In this document: positions 41,227-50,758 of the stretch, one piece after another | How the letters are laid out: the number at the start of each line of letters is the position of its first letter | How positions within the stretch are numbered: the stretch's first letter is position 1 | Origin: Epithemia pelagica | Lineage: Eukaryota; Bacillariophyta; Bacillariophyceae; Surirellales; Surirellaceae | Assembly (NCBI GenBank): GCA_946965045.2 | Contig: OX337231.1 | Span: 1,984,001-2,048,000 of the forward strand | DNA: 64,000 nt | Direction: 5' to 3' | Notes under the pieces: model-generated | Seen by the model: the letters and a program-made list of their open reading frames with translations, nothing else | The model's database searches: none | Told to the model about the DNA's origin: nothing | Translations under genes and position numbers: made by a program

Positions 41227-41368
41227 TACCCCCAAGCAGGGGTGAGTCCAGTCCCGCGTGTCTGAAAGCACGATGTGCTTTCTCCTTCTCACCCCCTTGG
41301 CTCGACCTGGCCGCTCTCGACATTGATACAAATTTCATTCTACCTCCACACATCCATCACGGTGGTGG
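41227..41368 (+). repeat. Left composite inverted repeat of the helicase-bearing element
   Basis: Outer 25 bp perfect, inner 22 bp perfect (41286-41307), then an imperfect block containing CATTGATACAAAT and CATCACGGTG that matches the right end in reverse complement, ending about 30 bp before the ATG at 41399. Confidence 0.85.
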
Positions 41369-41398
41369 AGGTGCAGTGGTATCCAAACGACCTACAAC

Positions 41399-44300
41399 AT
41401 GTCTTCTTCTTCCCACAAACGTCAGAAGCTGTCTCAGAAGCAAGCCCGAGAATCCTTTGATGCTCAAATGGGATCCTTACAATCGGTTGCATCTGCAGGC
41501 ATCGCCAAAACAAACAGCACCCCTGCGTCCCATGCCCGTTCGTCCTCTACACCCGGTATTCAGTCCTTTCGCCATGCTTCCTCCGTTGCCATTGGTGCCA
41601 ACGTTCCCTACGAAACCCCCTTGGCCAGTCGGCAGCCACAACAACAACAATCATCCAATGTTGGCAGGTCGGAACCATCTACCTTTCTTGACAGCGCTGC
41701 GGCCAGTTCCTTATCCACTCTTGCCTCTGACCGAACTCAGCCTCCTCGCCGTGTCGAAATGGTTGCCTTCCCTCCCTTGGCCTCTAACGATTCTGGTCAT
41801 CGTCCGTCAGGAAACGAAGTCGATGAAGAAGCACAGACTCACAACCCAACTACAAGGGGTGTCTCATCTCTTTCGTTCCAATTGTGGCACAGGAAAAATT
41901 CGTTTGGCGAGATGGAATTTGGGACTCAATCGTCCCCTCCCAAGCCTCTCTCCACTCTACAACTGTCGGCACAATCGCCAGGTGTAGAACAACCAGAGGA
42001 TGCCCCAAATACCGAGTATACTGTCCCTACTGCCGTCGCTCCATCGGCCTCAACCCAGGAGCCGACGACAGCACCTACTACTAACGATCCATCTCCAACC
42101 CCAATCCAAGCACCTACCGCTACAAAGCCTTCTCCAACCTATGCCCATCTCACCGGACGAGTGAAGAATGTGAAAGAAGGAGCCTATCTCCTTCCTTTGC
42201 GACGCCAACCTCCCTTTGCATGTGCCAATCCTGGCAACTCCGCCATGCTACATCCTCCTCTGATTGTTGTTTCTCCAACCGCTACTACAACTCGGTCAAA
42301 ACTTACCCTTGCCTCCAACAACTGCTCACAGCTCATGAGGAAGGCCAAAAACTACACATCTGGTGTCACTAGATCCTCAAACGGCAAATCCAAACAACAA
42401 CGATACCAACCTCAATCCAAAAAGCGGAAATCAATCAGCGAACAATCAGCGGTATCGTCCACTCTTTCCGATGCCACGCCTATACCCTCACCGTCGTCAC
42501 CTACCGGAACCCACGCCATTCATGTTGTTACATCATTTGCTCTCAGGACTCTTCTGTTGGAAGATGTATGGTTTCTGAAACCCAACACCCCTGTCGTACT
42601 CTTTTTTGACGAGACCATCCTTCCGCCGCGATACGGAAAGCGTTGGTTGAAAGTTTGGCGGGACACATTGCAATCGGAATTCATCCCGACTGTTTTGTGT
42701 CAAGGAAAACCATATAAACAGCTCGTCGGCTGGGTCCATCAAAATCCACACAGAGACAAGGTTGAGGGAGAGCATCCGATGAAGCAGCTAGCTGAAACTC
42801 TTGTGGAACGAACCCAAATTGGTATTGAAATGAAATTTCCTATCTTTTCAGCGATAGATTGCAACCTTGCATTCCCTCCTCAACAGTGTATTCAACAGTT
42901 ACTGTCATGGTTCGAGGTTTTTCACTACCCTGAGGGGCTTTTCATGCAAGCAGACTACCACCCAGAAAGGAGTTGGTTGGAAGTTTTTAAGCGTCTAAAG
43001 ACAAGTGGAGACGACCGACTTACCTTGTTCCATCGTGCTATTCAAGAAAGTCACGGAGATAGATTCATGATGGCGGAGATGAAAAGTGTATGGGAGCGCC
43101 TTGAGAACAAACAGTGTGCGGAAGAAAAAGCTGCAGAATCCAAAGAGGCACTAGCTGTGGCCGTCAAAGATGCTCAAAGACAACCTCTGATTCCCCCCCC
43201 TATTGTTGATGTTCCGGTTGTGAAGAAGTTCTGCAAACGCGTCGATTCGCGGATTCAGGAGAGGCTCGAAGATTGTTTCGGTAGATTTAACAACATCTTC
43301 GAGAAATTCCTCTCTGAATCCGAAACACGACATCTTGCTGCTGAATTTGAGCGTGTCTTACCACGTCAATTCAATGCATTAATGGGGTTCAGTGGCTATG
43401 ACAAGAAACTTGAATTGGCTCCAAAGAAACAACGAGGATTTCTACGACTTCGTTATTCTCTTGACGTGTTTTTCCAATTTGTCGCAAGAGCACGAAAGCA
43501 CAATAATCACATGTTCGTGCCATTCGCCATGATCTTTGCATTGGCTCAATATGCGTGTGGGCATTCAATGCTGGCCACACAACTCCCTGTTTGGTTCGGT
43601 ATATCCGTCTCCAAGCGGACGATGGAGCGTAGAGTTGAGGAATGGATCATGACCTACGATGCCAAAGTTAAAAGATCAATTCGGAAAGTCAGCAACTTGC
43701 TTTGTGTCTTTGACAACCTCCAAGACGGTAGACGCCTACAATTCCAGAGCGGTCAAAGCTGCATCTTTACACGGGTAACAGCGCGATTTGTCATGGCTAT
43801 GTATATAGCCAAGTTTCCAGAGTGGGTATACTCATATTTGGAACGGCCTAAACTCACGTTCCTAAGGCAAGCTATTCCGGCACCTTACCAAATGCCCGCG
43901 TTTGAGAAGTCCAAGTCTTTCAGTTTCATCAGTGATATTGTTTCTGTCTTCCGTGGTACCTATGACACCGACTTAGAGAAGAATGGCAACCCCTTTGACC
44001 TTTCTGGCCAACGAGTCTCTGTTTTTGTGAACATGGTTGCATGTTGCAATACATTACACAATCTTAAACGGTTCTTGTCAGTGAAACGGCGTAAAGGTCT
44101 TGATGTGGATTACACTCTACAGCCCAAGGCCTTCTCTAATTGCCGTTCGAGACGACGCATCAACGCCGCTTTCAACGGGCTCAGAAAAAACAAGGACAGC
44201 AACATATTCGAAATTGCCCGACAATTCCAATCTCGTGTTGTCCGTACATGGCGTTATGTCCCTCCGGTTGCAGAACTCTTGATTCTGCCTGTGTCGGTGC

Positions 44301-46597
44301 TGGATGAAACTACCAAAGTCGGCGCAACCGGAATCATCATGGACTTCATGGTCCTACATGGTTTGTTACGATACGACGAACACACGGAGAGTTTTTGTCC
44401 AGGTGATTCCTGGGAATCCAAATGGCTGTTCATTGTGGGGGATGGATTATCGGTTGAGAGAATGTTCCAATTTTTTGATAACATTCTCTCCATTGTGGAC
44501 TCCAAGACAGCGTCTTTCCGGCAAGCGTATCGTCAGGCAATGGCGATTTCTCGTGTGATCCATCGTGTCGTCCCCATCAACGGCGACCTACATGTCCGAT
44601 TCCATATGCTGGAGGCAATCTACCGTCTTTTTTATGGCGGCTTCCTTCAGTGCGTGCAGCACAGACTGAAATGGAAGCGCCTGGATCCCTACGAGGTTTC
44701 GAAGAGCTACCGACTCTGTCATCGGTTGGTAGTTCTGGTGTATGAGGAACTGGAGCGCATGATGCTTGATGTTTTTATTTTAGAAACGGTGAAAGAAGAA
44801 CAAGCCGACAGGTTTGTCCATCGCCAAGAGGAAGAAGACTTGGCAGTCTTTATTGCCAATAAGTATATGTCCTTCCTCAATGAACAGGCAAAGGAAAGTA
44901 AAGATTGGCTACGTCGTTTTCTGTGTAACTTCCTCCTTATCGTCAAAAAATATCTCGCCTTCTTGCAAGCGGAGCAAAGTGGCGACGCCGTGTCTATGGA
45001 GGCATTGGTAATTGACTATCTCCCCATCTTCTTTGTAACCAAAAAGAGCAACTCTTTCAGTATCCAGCTGCGACTGATCGAATTGTATTACCATGGATTA
45101 CCAATTTCCATTCTGCAGTTGATCAGGATGAATCGGACGAAACGACAGAAGACAAGCAACAACCCAAATCCTGCGTATCAAAAAGAAAGCGCGTTAGACC
45201 AAATCATGGAGCGGCTCATGCCTTTCTTCAAAGGCATGAGCCACAATGGAACCGAGGCCGCATTTGTGCGAGTCTCCCAAATGCTCACTGCATGCCAACG
45301 AGCAAAGCATTTTGTTGAGTTCTATACTCGTACCAGGTCTGATGGTGAGGCGGAACTTGCCGAAAGGAAGAAGGAGATGAAGGAAATGCAAAATGACGAC
45401 GCAACGAACGACACAGGTAATGACACAAGGAACGACGCAAGTCAAGATAATGCAACAGCGAATACCAAGAGTACAGAAGATAAACTTGCTGATCCAGGGG
45501 ATCGACACAAGAAAACCACGCATCCCAAGTCGAAGGTTAACCGCATTCTGGTAACGGAAGTCCTTGTTCTCGCCAGATGCCACGAAACGAGAAAAGAAGC
45601 GACCTTGGTTATTGATGGCAACCATTTTTGGAGGGCACTCGATGGAACCTCCCTTGAAGTGAAGAAGAAGATCCGAAATCGCGGAGACGGCAAAGTGGAA
45701 ACCGACATAACGCACCAATATGTTGTTGTACAGGCACAACAGATGATGAAGTCGTTCAAAAGCCAGAAAGATACAATGGAAAATGAACAGACGGAAAAGG
45801 AACACACGGAAGGAGATAACAGCGACAATGAGTCTATGGAAACAAACGCAAATTCGGCAATTGATCTCGAAGAGGCCATAAAAGAGCAAGATAACGAGGG
45901 CTCTGCTGATGGGCTTGCGTATTTTAGTGATGACGAGTCTGCCGTGGTGGAAGTTGAGGGAGACACGTCTTTTTTTGGGACACAAACAAGTGATTTGCTG
46001 GTCTCGGATGATGAGGACGACAATGATGGAATGGATGGAGATGAAGAAGAAGCACGTCTTCCAGAGAAAGACATGGAGGGGACCGAGATAGCAGAAACAC
46101 AGTTGCAAGACATGATAGCTGACGAAGAGACAGAACTGATGGATGGTACCGAAAATGAGTACGACGCTACAAGTGTCGGCTCAGCAGAAGACAACGACGC
46201 TGAAGATGACGAGAACAGGAGCGTGGACGACCAACGGGGAGATGAAGGGGATGGTGGTACAGAAGGACATAAAGAGGAAGAACCACTTATTGAGAAAGGG
46301 AAAGTAACAGGGATGAAGGTCGCTCCAATGAATGCAGTAGCGGCAAAAGATGTTATGGCCCATGCGGTACAAGAAATAGAGAAGAAGAATGTAATGGCTT
46401 TACGACAATGGGAAGCAGCAAGGAAAGAGCGGGAAGACCATTTCCTACGGCTGCAGTTGTTCCAAAGACTTGAAAAAATGGAGGATGATGGAAACGCTCT
46501 TTCACTCACAACGAGGAACGATGTTGGTACCCCCTTAGGTGATAAATTGGATAGAGGGTTGGATCTCTTCGAGCTATACAAGAAATCGTTACATTAA
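41399..46597 (+). CDS. Large transposase-like protein of the helicase-bearing element
   Basis: 1732 residues in one frame. Residues 1-370 are Ser/Pro/Gln-rich and disordered. The central part (about 640-1230) looks structured: a helical region (VFFQFVARARKHNN...ALAQYACGHSMLATQLPVWFGISVSKRTMERRVEEW), a candidate first acidic residue in LLCVFDNLQDG (near 770), FIVGDGLSVERMFQFFDN (near 1010) and NGDLHVRFHMLEAIYRLFYGGF (near 1061-1082). FDN, VGD-x-L-(S/T) and GDLH resemble motifs of DUF6589-type transposon proteins as I remember them, consistent with an RNase H-fold transposase; catalytic residues are inferred. The C-terminus (about 1440-1690) is highly acidic and ends in a coiled-coil-like stretch. 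It is convergent with the helicase gene, 62 bp apart. Confidence 0.75.
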   Translation: MSSSSHKRQKLSQKQARESFDAQMGSLQSVASAGIAKTNSTPASHARSSSTPGIQSFRHASSVAIGANVPYETPLASRQPQQQQSSNVGRSEPSTFLDSAAASSLSTLASDRTQPPRRVEMVAFPPLASNDSGHRPSGNEVDEEAQTHNPTTRGVSSLSFQLWHRKNSFGEMEFGTQSSPPKPLSTLQLSAQSPGVEQPEDAPNTEYTVPTAVAPSASTQEPTTAPTTNDPSPTPIQAPTATKPSPTYAHLTGRVKNVKEGAYLLPLRRQPPFACANPGNSAMLHPPLIVVSPTATTTRSKLTLASNNCSQLMRKAKNYTSGVTRSSNGKSKQQRYQPQSKKRKSISEQSAVSSTLSDATPIPSPSSPTGTHAIHVVTSFALRTLLLEDVWFLKPNTPVVLFFDETILPPRYGKRWLKVWRDTLQSEFIPTVLCQGKPYKQLVGWVHQNPHRDKVEGEHPMKQLAETLVERTQIGIEMKFPIFSAIDCNLAFPPQQCIQQLLSWFEVFHYPEGLFMQADYHPERSWLEVFKRLKTSGDDRLTLFHRAIQESHGDRFMMAEMKSVWERLENKQCAEEKAAESKEALAVAVKDAQRQPLIPPPIVDVPVVKKFCKRVDSRIQERLEDCFGRFNNIFEKFLSESETRHLAAEFERVLPRQFNALMGFSGYDKKLELAPKKQRGFLRLRYSLDVFFQFVARARKHNNHMFVPFAMIFALAQYACGHSMLATQLPVWFGISVSKRTMERRVEEWIMTYDAKVKRSIRKVSNLLCVFDNLQDGRRLQFQSGQSCIFTRVTARFVMAMYIAKFPEWVYSYLERPKLTFLRQAIPAPYQMPAFEKSKSFSFISDIVSVFRGTYDTDLEKNGNPFDLSGQRVSVFVNMVACCNTLHNLKRFLSVKRRKGLDVDYTLQPKAFSNCRSRRRINAAFNGLRKNKDSNIFEIARQFQSRVVRTWRYVPPVAELLILPVSVLDETTKVGATGIIMDFMVLHGLLRYDEHTESFCPGDSWESKWLFIVGDGLSVERMFQFFDNILSIVDSKTASFRQAYRQAMAISRVIHRVVPINGDLHVRFHMLEAIYRLFYGGFLQCVQHRLKWKRLDPYEVSKSYRLCHRLVVLVYEELERMMLDVFILETVKEEQADRFVHRQEEEDLAVFIANKYMSFLNEQAKESKDWLRRFLCNFLLIVKKYLAFLQAEQSGDAVSMEALVIDYLPIFFVTKKSNSFSIQLRLIELYYHGLPISILQLIRMNRTKRQKTSNNPNPAYQKESALDQIMERLMPFFKGMSHNGTEAAFVRVSQMLTACQRAKHFVEFYTRTRSDGEAELAERKKEMKEMQNDDATNDTGNDTRNDASQDNATANTKSTEDKLADPGDRHKKTTHPKSKVNRILVTEVLVLARCHETRKEATLVIDGNHFWRALDGTSLEVKKKIRNRGDGKVETDITHQYVVVQAQQMMKSFKSQKDTMENEQTEKEHTEGDNSDNESMETNANSAIDLEEAIKEQDNEGSADGLAYFSDDESAVVEVEGDTSFFGTQTSDLLVSDDEDDNDGMDGDEEEARLPEKDMEGTEIAETQLQDMIADEETELMDGTENEYDATSVGSAEDNDAEDDENRSVDDQRGDEGDGGTEGHKEEEPLIEKGKVTGMKVAPMNAVAAKDVMAHAVQEIEKKNVMALRQWEAARKEREDHFLRLQLFQRLEKMEDDGNALSLTTRNDVGTPLGDKLDRGLDLFELYKKSLH

Positions 46598-46659
46598 ACA
46601 TACTTTATAGTTATTTCATTGAATACACGAATTGAGAGTTCCTATCAGTATAGGAACCA

Positions 46660-48756
46660 TTACGAGTCTTTAGAAGGAAAGATGGCAAAGCCATCCCATG
46701 CCCCAGGTAGATTCATACGTGGATTGCCGTTGGTATCGTACCCCAATTTAACTCGAAGCTGAAAGCCATCAACATCCGGCTCCAGAATGCGACTGGCGAA
46801 GCATTTCATGATGGTAGCCTTAGCCCGTTGTCTTATGGTTGCCTTGGTTTTAATCCGAAAAACTCGGCGGCCAAATGCCTTCTTCTTCTTGCCCTCTCGG
46901 TCCTCAGTTTCGAAATCAACAAGTGTGTTAAGGAACACGTCCTTGTGAAGGGATAGCTGGGAGGGACGAACTTTGTCAGTGATGAAGATACGAACGAAGT
47001 ATTGCTTCAATGCTTCGATATCAACGCGACAGTCCAATGCCGTAGATATGGGCTTCTCACGACAGCGCCAGCAGGCACCATTGCAACGAAGTGGAATATC
47101 ACAAACGGATGGGTGGTGTGGATTGAGCATCATGGACTCTAATTGCGAATGGATGCACTTGCCATTATCAAGACATAGCAACGACAGGACACTCAAGAGA
47201 TTCTGCCATTGGCGCTCAGCAAGGACATGAGCAGGCATTGTAGTAGCAGCAGAGACCTTTGTTCCTGGACTGCTTGTGGCGTTGTCCGTGGTTGTTGCGG
47301 TTTGTGACGCCTTTTTGGATTCTTCATATTTGGGTATAATGAAGATACGGGTCATGATAGATACAAGGCTGTTGAGGGACATGACGATTGTGAAGGAAGA
47401 GTTAGCAGGTGTTGCACGCTGACTTCGGCCACATCGGCCGGAACACTGAAGCAGGTCTTGTAAGCTTGCAGGTATTCCATGGAAAATAACCTTATCAACC
47501 TCGCCACAGTCGATACCTGAACTTGCCGTGCCGGCAGTAGCAAAGTACGCAACAGGGTCAAATTGTAGAGCCCGTCCAGTCGTTGGGCATTCGTCAAGGA
47601 GAGGCTTGCCGACAAATATGTCCGTATGGTGGAACTTTTGTTCCCGGAACATATTGCCGTGTACAAGCAGAACATCTTTTTGAATTCCATCACGGTGATT
47701 CAAATGGTTAAGCTTCACACGAGACTTCTCGTGTAAGTTGGTGATAGCCTTCCGCGAGTTTGAATACACCATCAATTTCCTACCACCCGGCAGCCGGCAG
47801 GTCTTCCTTAACTCGGATTTGATGCGGGTAGTAGGAGAATCCTTGAATGAAAGGTCAAGGAGCACATTTCGTCGCTCTACTCCTGAATGATGGAAAGGCC
47901 AAACTAGATCGTTGGAGAAGTCGAAGGAGATTCCGGTGAGACTGGACAAGTCTTGCAACATAGGTGGGGAGGCTGTGGCAGTCATGAAAATGACTGGGAT
48001 GGGGACCTTGGTTTTTTTTTGTAGGACTTTGAAAAAACACTTTCTCAATGCTCCGAATTCTTCACGGAATTCCATTCCGTGAGTGGCGAACAGATGGCAT
48101 TCGTCGATGGCCACAAGACGTAAGGTTCCATTGGAACAACATTGGGCAATGGTCGCTTGCCAAGAGGGATCGTTGCTGATTTTTTGGGGTGACGTAAATA
48201 TAAAGATCCTCTTCTTTGCTGGATCGTCGTTAGGTAAATTCTCCAAATGACGACGGAGAATGTTATTGAGTCGACCGGAACGAAGAACATCAAGATTAAA
48301 GACTTGGAGGCGGTTGGAAAGATGGTTGGCCAACGATATGTGCTTCAATTTGGACGTTTGGTCGGCTGCCAAACTCAGTAAGGGGACAATTGTTACTGTG
48401 ATCCCTCCACACAGAATACCACCGATGTCACGGACGGCCGATTTGCCGCCGCCGGTCGAACGAACAAGGAGGAGAGGACGTAGCATGGACGGTGGTGTAG
48501 AAGGGCCAATGTGGCGCAGGAGAACTTGCTTTGTGGCGTCGATCTGCCACGGACGGGCGGTCTTCCCATGCCAATCTGTGAAGACGGCTTCTATGGCCTG
48601 TTGCAGAAGGTCCGGACCATGGGAAGGACGGTCGGTAGGGTTGTGGACCGAATGGAACGACGGAAGCAATGTACTAGAGCCGGTTGCGGATGCGGTCGAT
48701 GGATCTCCGCCTTCGTTGTTGTTGTTCCGAAATGGGGTGTTTTGCTGGCTGTCCAT
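46660..48756 (-). CDS. RecQ-like superfamily 2 DNA helicase of the same element
   Basis: 698 residues. SF2/RecQ motifs in order: RPWQIDA (68-74, motif 0-like), Walker A RSTGGGKSA (99-107), PLLSLAADQ (125-133), AIDECHLF (216-223, a DECH box), FMTATASP (257-264), VYSNSRKAI (330-338), ATAGTASSGIDCGEVDKVIF (406-425) and QCSGRCGRS (437-445, the arginine finger). A Cys cluster (CDIPLRCNGACWRC) near 570-590 is placed like the RecQ zinc-binding region. It is complete but more divergent than host RecQ. In the element it would assist strand separation or replication during transposition; this is inference from linkage. Confidence 0.88.
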   Translation of the reverse strand: MDSQQNTPFRNNNNEGGDPSTASATGSSTLLPSFHSVHNPTDRPSHGPDLLQQAIEAVFTDWHGKTARPWQIDATKQVLLRHIGPSTPPSMLRPLLLVRSTGGGKSAVRDIGGILCGGITVTIVPLLSLAADQTSKLKHISLANHLSNRLQVFNLDVLRSGRLNNILRRHLENLPNDDPAKKRIFIFTSPQKISNDPSWQATIAQCCSNGTLRLVAIDECHLFATHGMEFREEFGALRKCFFKVLQKKTKVPIPVIFMTATASPPMLQDLSSLTGISFDFSNDLVWPFHHSGVERRNVLLDLSFKDSPTTRIKSELRKTCRLPGGRKLMVYSNSRKAITNLHEKSRVKLNHLNHRDGIQKDVLLVHGNMFREQKFHHTDIFVGKPLLDECPTTGRALQFDPVAYFATAGTASSGIDCGEVDKVIFHGIPASLQDLLQCSGRCGRSQRATPANSSFTIVMSLNSLVSIMTRIFIIPKYEESKKASQTATTTDNATSSPGTKVSAATTMPAHVLAERQWQNLLSVLSLLCLDNGKCIHSQLESMMLNPHHPSVCDIPLRCNGACWRCREKPISTALDCRVDIEALKQYFVRIFITDKVRPSQLSLHKDVFLNTLVDFETEDREGKKKKAFGRRVFRIKTKATIRQRAKATIMKCFASRILEPDVDGFQLRVKLGYDTNGNPRMNLPGAWDGFAIFPSKDS

Positions 48757-48885
48757 GCTTGTGGATGGACAATTGAATACAACACCAAGTAAGCAGAAGT
48801 GTCGTTGGTAGTATGGTAAAGCTTAGAGGGGCTTGGGTGTGGTTGGAAAACCTGCAATGCGGATGAAATCGACCTCACTTGTTTG

Positions 48886-49035
48886 GCACCGTGGTGGATG
48901 CGTTGAGGTGAAATGCGATTTGTATCAATGTCGTAAAATCGCCAAATTTGGGTGGTCGAGCCAAGGGGGTGAGAAAGAGAATGTACCTTTAGGTACGACT
49001 TATATGCGACCTGGACTCACCCCTGCTTGGGGGTA
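48886..49035 (-). repeat. Right composite inverted repeat of the helicase-bearing element
   Basis: Reverse complement of the left end: perfect 22-bp inner block at 48954-48975 and perfect 25-bp outer block at 49011-49035, ending GGGGGTA. Confidence 0.85.
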
Positions 49036-49243
49036 AATGGAGCGGGGGGACAGCCCGCTTTGTGAGAAGGGGCCACATGCGTTTCGGGCCCCACCACATC
49101 GAGTTTTAGAGCCCTCCACGTGAAAGGTGAGAGTGCGACTGACTTTGGTTAACAGATTTCACAGAAAAATCTAGCCACCCTCATAACCTATCCTAGACAC
49201 ACAACAACAACAACAACAACAACAACAAACGACTCTGGCGACC
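49036..49243. other. Spacer and 5' flank of the unit A LRR-like gene
   Basis: This is not the missing tail of piggyBac copy 1. From about 49152 (TTTCACAGAAAAAT) it resembles the 5' flanks of the unit B and C genes, then carries an (AAC)n microsatellite at about 49199-49229 that B and C lack. Confidence 0.6.
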
Positions 49244-50758
49244 ATGAATTCCAACGAGGTCGAAGGTTCCATCATCAAAAAAACCCTACGCGGGAAACAG
49301 GTCATTGATATTGATAGATTTGATGCGAAACATTCGCTGGATGACCTGGCAAGAGTCCTGTCGCAACACGAGTCCCTGGACACGTTGTGCATTCGGGAGG
49401 ATGAATTGGACAGGAGACCCATCAGCCACGACGAGATTGGTCGCTTGCTGGAGGCCATTGAAGGACATTCCAACTTGACGCTCATTTCCCTCCCGCGTTG
49501 TTGGGCCTCAACCGAAACGGACACGAGAATGATCCGGCATTTCTCGGATAGCCCCAAATTGGTGATCCTGAACCTAAGACTAGGGTTTATTTTGTCTAGA
49601 TCCTGCATGCCCTCTCCTGGCATCCGTTTGGATTTGTATGACAATGTCAACATTCGGTTGGAGGTGTACCAAGAACTTGCAAAAATGCCCAATCTCATTT
49701 CCTTAAAAATACCCACTCCTCCCATGTCCTCAGAGGGACACCGTAATACCCTTCGCACATTGATCAATTTGACGAACGACCCACTGTGCAATATTTCGCA
49801 AATGTCCTTTGCCACGAAACTGAGCCACCAAGATCTTAAAAATGTGAGCAACTACGCAAAGTTGACGGAACTATCCATGGCATATGTCAATGCTGATCAA
49901 TTACGTTGGTTGTTTCCCTTGAGTCAGCTGGAGAAAGTAACATTTCATTGTATCACTTCTACGGGTATTGTTCCCAGTGACCAGTCATCCCACATCTTGA
50001 ATGGATTGGCAGAGTTCTTGATTGCACAACCAAAGTTAAAAAACTTATGGCTCGCGGAATATGTGGTCAATTCTGACGGGGACACATTTGCACTCCACGA
50101 GTCTACCGAGTCCGCAATCCCTCACCTCACCCAAGCGGTGAAAACCCATAAATCCTTGCATTCGCTGAGGTTGCATCCCCCATTTGGACATGGAGAGCAA
50201 GTGTCGCATGCAATTTATTTGGCATTGTCAGCGGCATTACCTTACAATAGCAGGATCAAGAAACTGGACCTTAGTCATTGTCCTTGGGATTTTAAGGCGC
50301 GGCGTGGTCTGTTACCAGCAGCAGTACACCTCCAGGAGTTGTTGCTTGATCTGGATCGCATGGACATAGACCAGGTGAAAGATATCGCATCATGGGTGGA
50401 CAAAAATATGAATATAATCAGAATTACGCGCAATGATTTGCGGTGGTCTCTTTGGCGCCGCCCTCGTTTGCCTAAAGATTTGACTAAAGTGTACCATCAA
50501 ATTCGCAAGGCCCTGGCCCGAAACAAGCTAGCGCAACATGCCAACAATGCAGCTTATGCACATCCGGCCATCTCCATTACTGTTTGGCCACAGCTGTTGG
50601 CCAAACTTGGATCTAATGGACACGAGGGCACTCCTCTGCTTGTGTTCCTCCGCAAGAACACGCAGCCGATCATGTCATTGCAGGGGCCGAATTTGAAACG
50701 AAATTCAACGAACAGATTATTCAAGCAACGTGGCAAAAAGATCGCTTCCCATTTATGA
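49244..50758 (+). CDS. LRR-like (ribonuclease-inhibitor-type) protein, unit A
   Basis: 504 residues. Several irregular leucine-rich segments are visible: HSNLTLISLPRCW, SPKLVILNLRLGF, MPNLISLKIPTP, LTELSMAYVNADQLRWL, LSQLEKVTFHC, QPKLKNLWLAEYVV, HKSLHSLRLHPPF, SRIKKLDLSHCPWD and AVHLQELLLDLDRMDIDQV. This suggests a horseshoe-type binding protein. There is no signal peptide or membrane helix, so it is likely cytosolic or nuclear. It is clearly related to unit B but diverged more than the rest of the unit. After about residue 480 a second frame (50680-50856) stays open for 58 codons, suggesting that the C-terminus has been frameshifted. No catalytic domain is seen. Confidence 0.72.
   Translation: MNSNEVEGSIIKKTLRGKQVIDIDRFDAKHSLDDLARVLSQHESLDTLCIREDELDRRPISHDEIGRLLEAIEGHSNLTLISLPRCWASTETDTRMIRHFSDSPKLVILNLRLGFILSRSCMPSPGIRLDLYDNVNIRLEVYQELAKMPNLISLKIPTPPMSSEGHRNTLRTLINLTNDPLCNISQMSFATKLSHQDLKNVSNYAKLTELSMAYVNADQLRWLFPLSQLEKVTFHCITSTGIVPSDQSSHILNGLAEFLIAQPKLKNLWLAEYVVNSDGDTFALHESTESAIPHLTQAVKTHKSLHSLRLHPPFGHGEQVSHAIYLALSAALPYNSRIKKLDLSHCPWDFKARRGLLPAAVHLQELLLDLDRMDIDQVKDIASWVDKNMNIIRITRNDLRWSLWRRPRLPKDLTKVYHQIRKALARNKLAQHANNAAYAHPAISITVWPQLLAKLGSNGHEGTPLLVFLRKNTQPIMSLQGPNLKRNSTNRLFKQRGKKIASHL

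Larger units (their letters stand above)
41227..49035. mobile_element. Helicase-bearing DNA transposon with composite TIRs, Academ-like
   Basis: 7809 bp. A perfect 25-bp outer inverted repeat (41227-41251 and 49011-49035, starting TACCCCCAAGCAGGGGTG), a perfect 22-bp inner repeat (41286-41307 and 48954-48975) and a further imperfect block of ~44 bp (about 41325-41368 and 48886-48929) make roughly 150-bp composite ends. It encodes a 1732-residue transposase-like protein (+) and a RecQ-like SF2 helicase (-), convergent. Pairing a transposase with an SF2 helicase recalls the Academ-H group; the superfamily call is tentative. A TA on both outer edges could be either repeat or 2-bp target duplication; no longer duplication is seen. 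Confidence 0.8.

Noticed and set aside
45194-46581. Long minus-strand ORFs opposite the transposase-like gene
   Set aside because: Mirror images of the acidic, low-complexity C-terminus of the + strand protein; Ser/Phe-rich shadow translation.
49036-49150. Displaced right end of piggyBac copy 1 beyond the helicase element
   Set aside because: The sequence does not match the terminal bases of copy 2, so the insertion is not a clean one.
49199-49229. (AAC)n run as a CRISPR-like or regulatory array
   Set aside because: Simple trinucleotide microsatellite without spacers; eukaryotic context.
50640-50682. Short intron (about 43 bp, GTGTTC...TTGCAG) joining the LRR-like gene to its downstream frame
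   Set aside because: Shorter than any other intron in the window (64 bp or more) and not usable in unit B, where the downstream frame has a stop; a frameshift is simpler.
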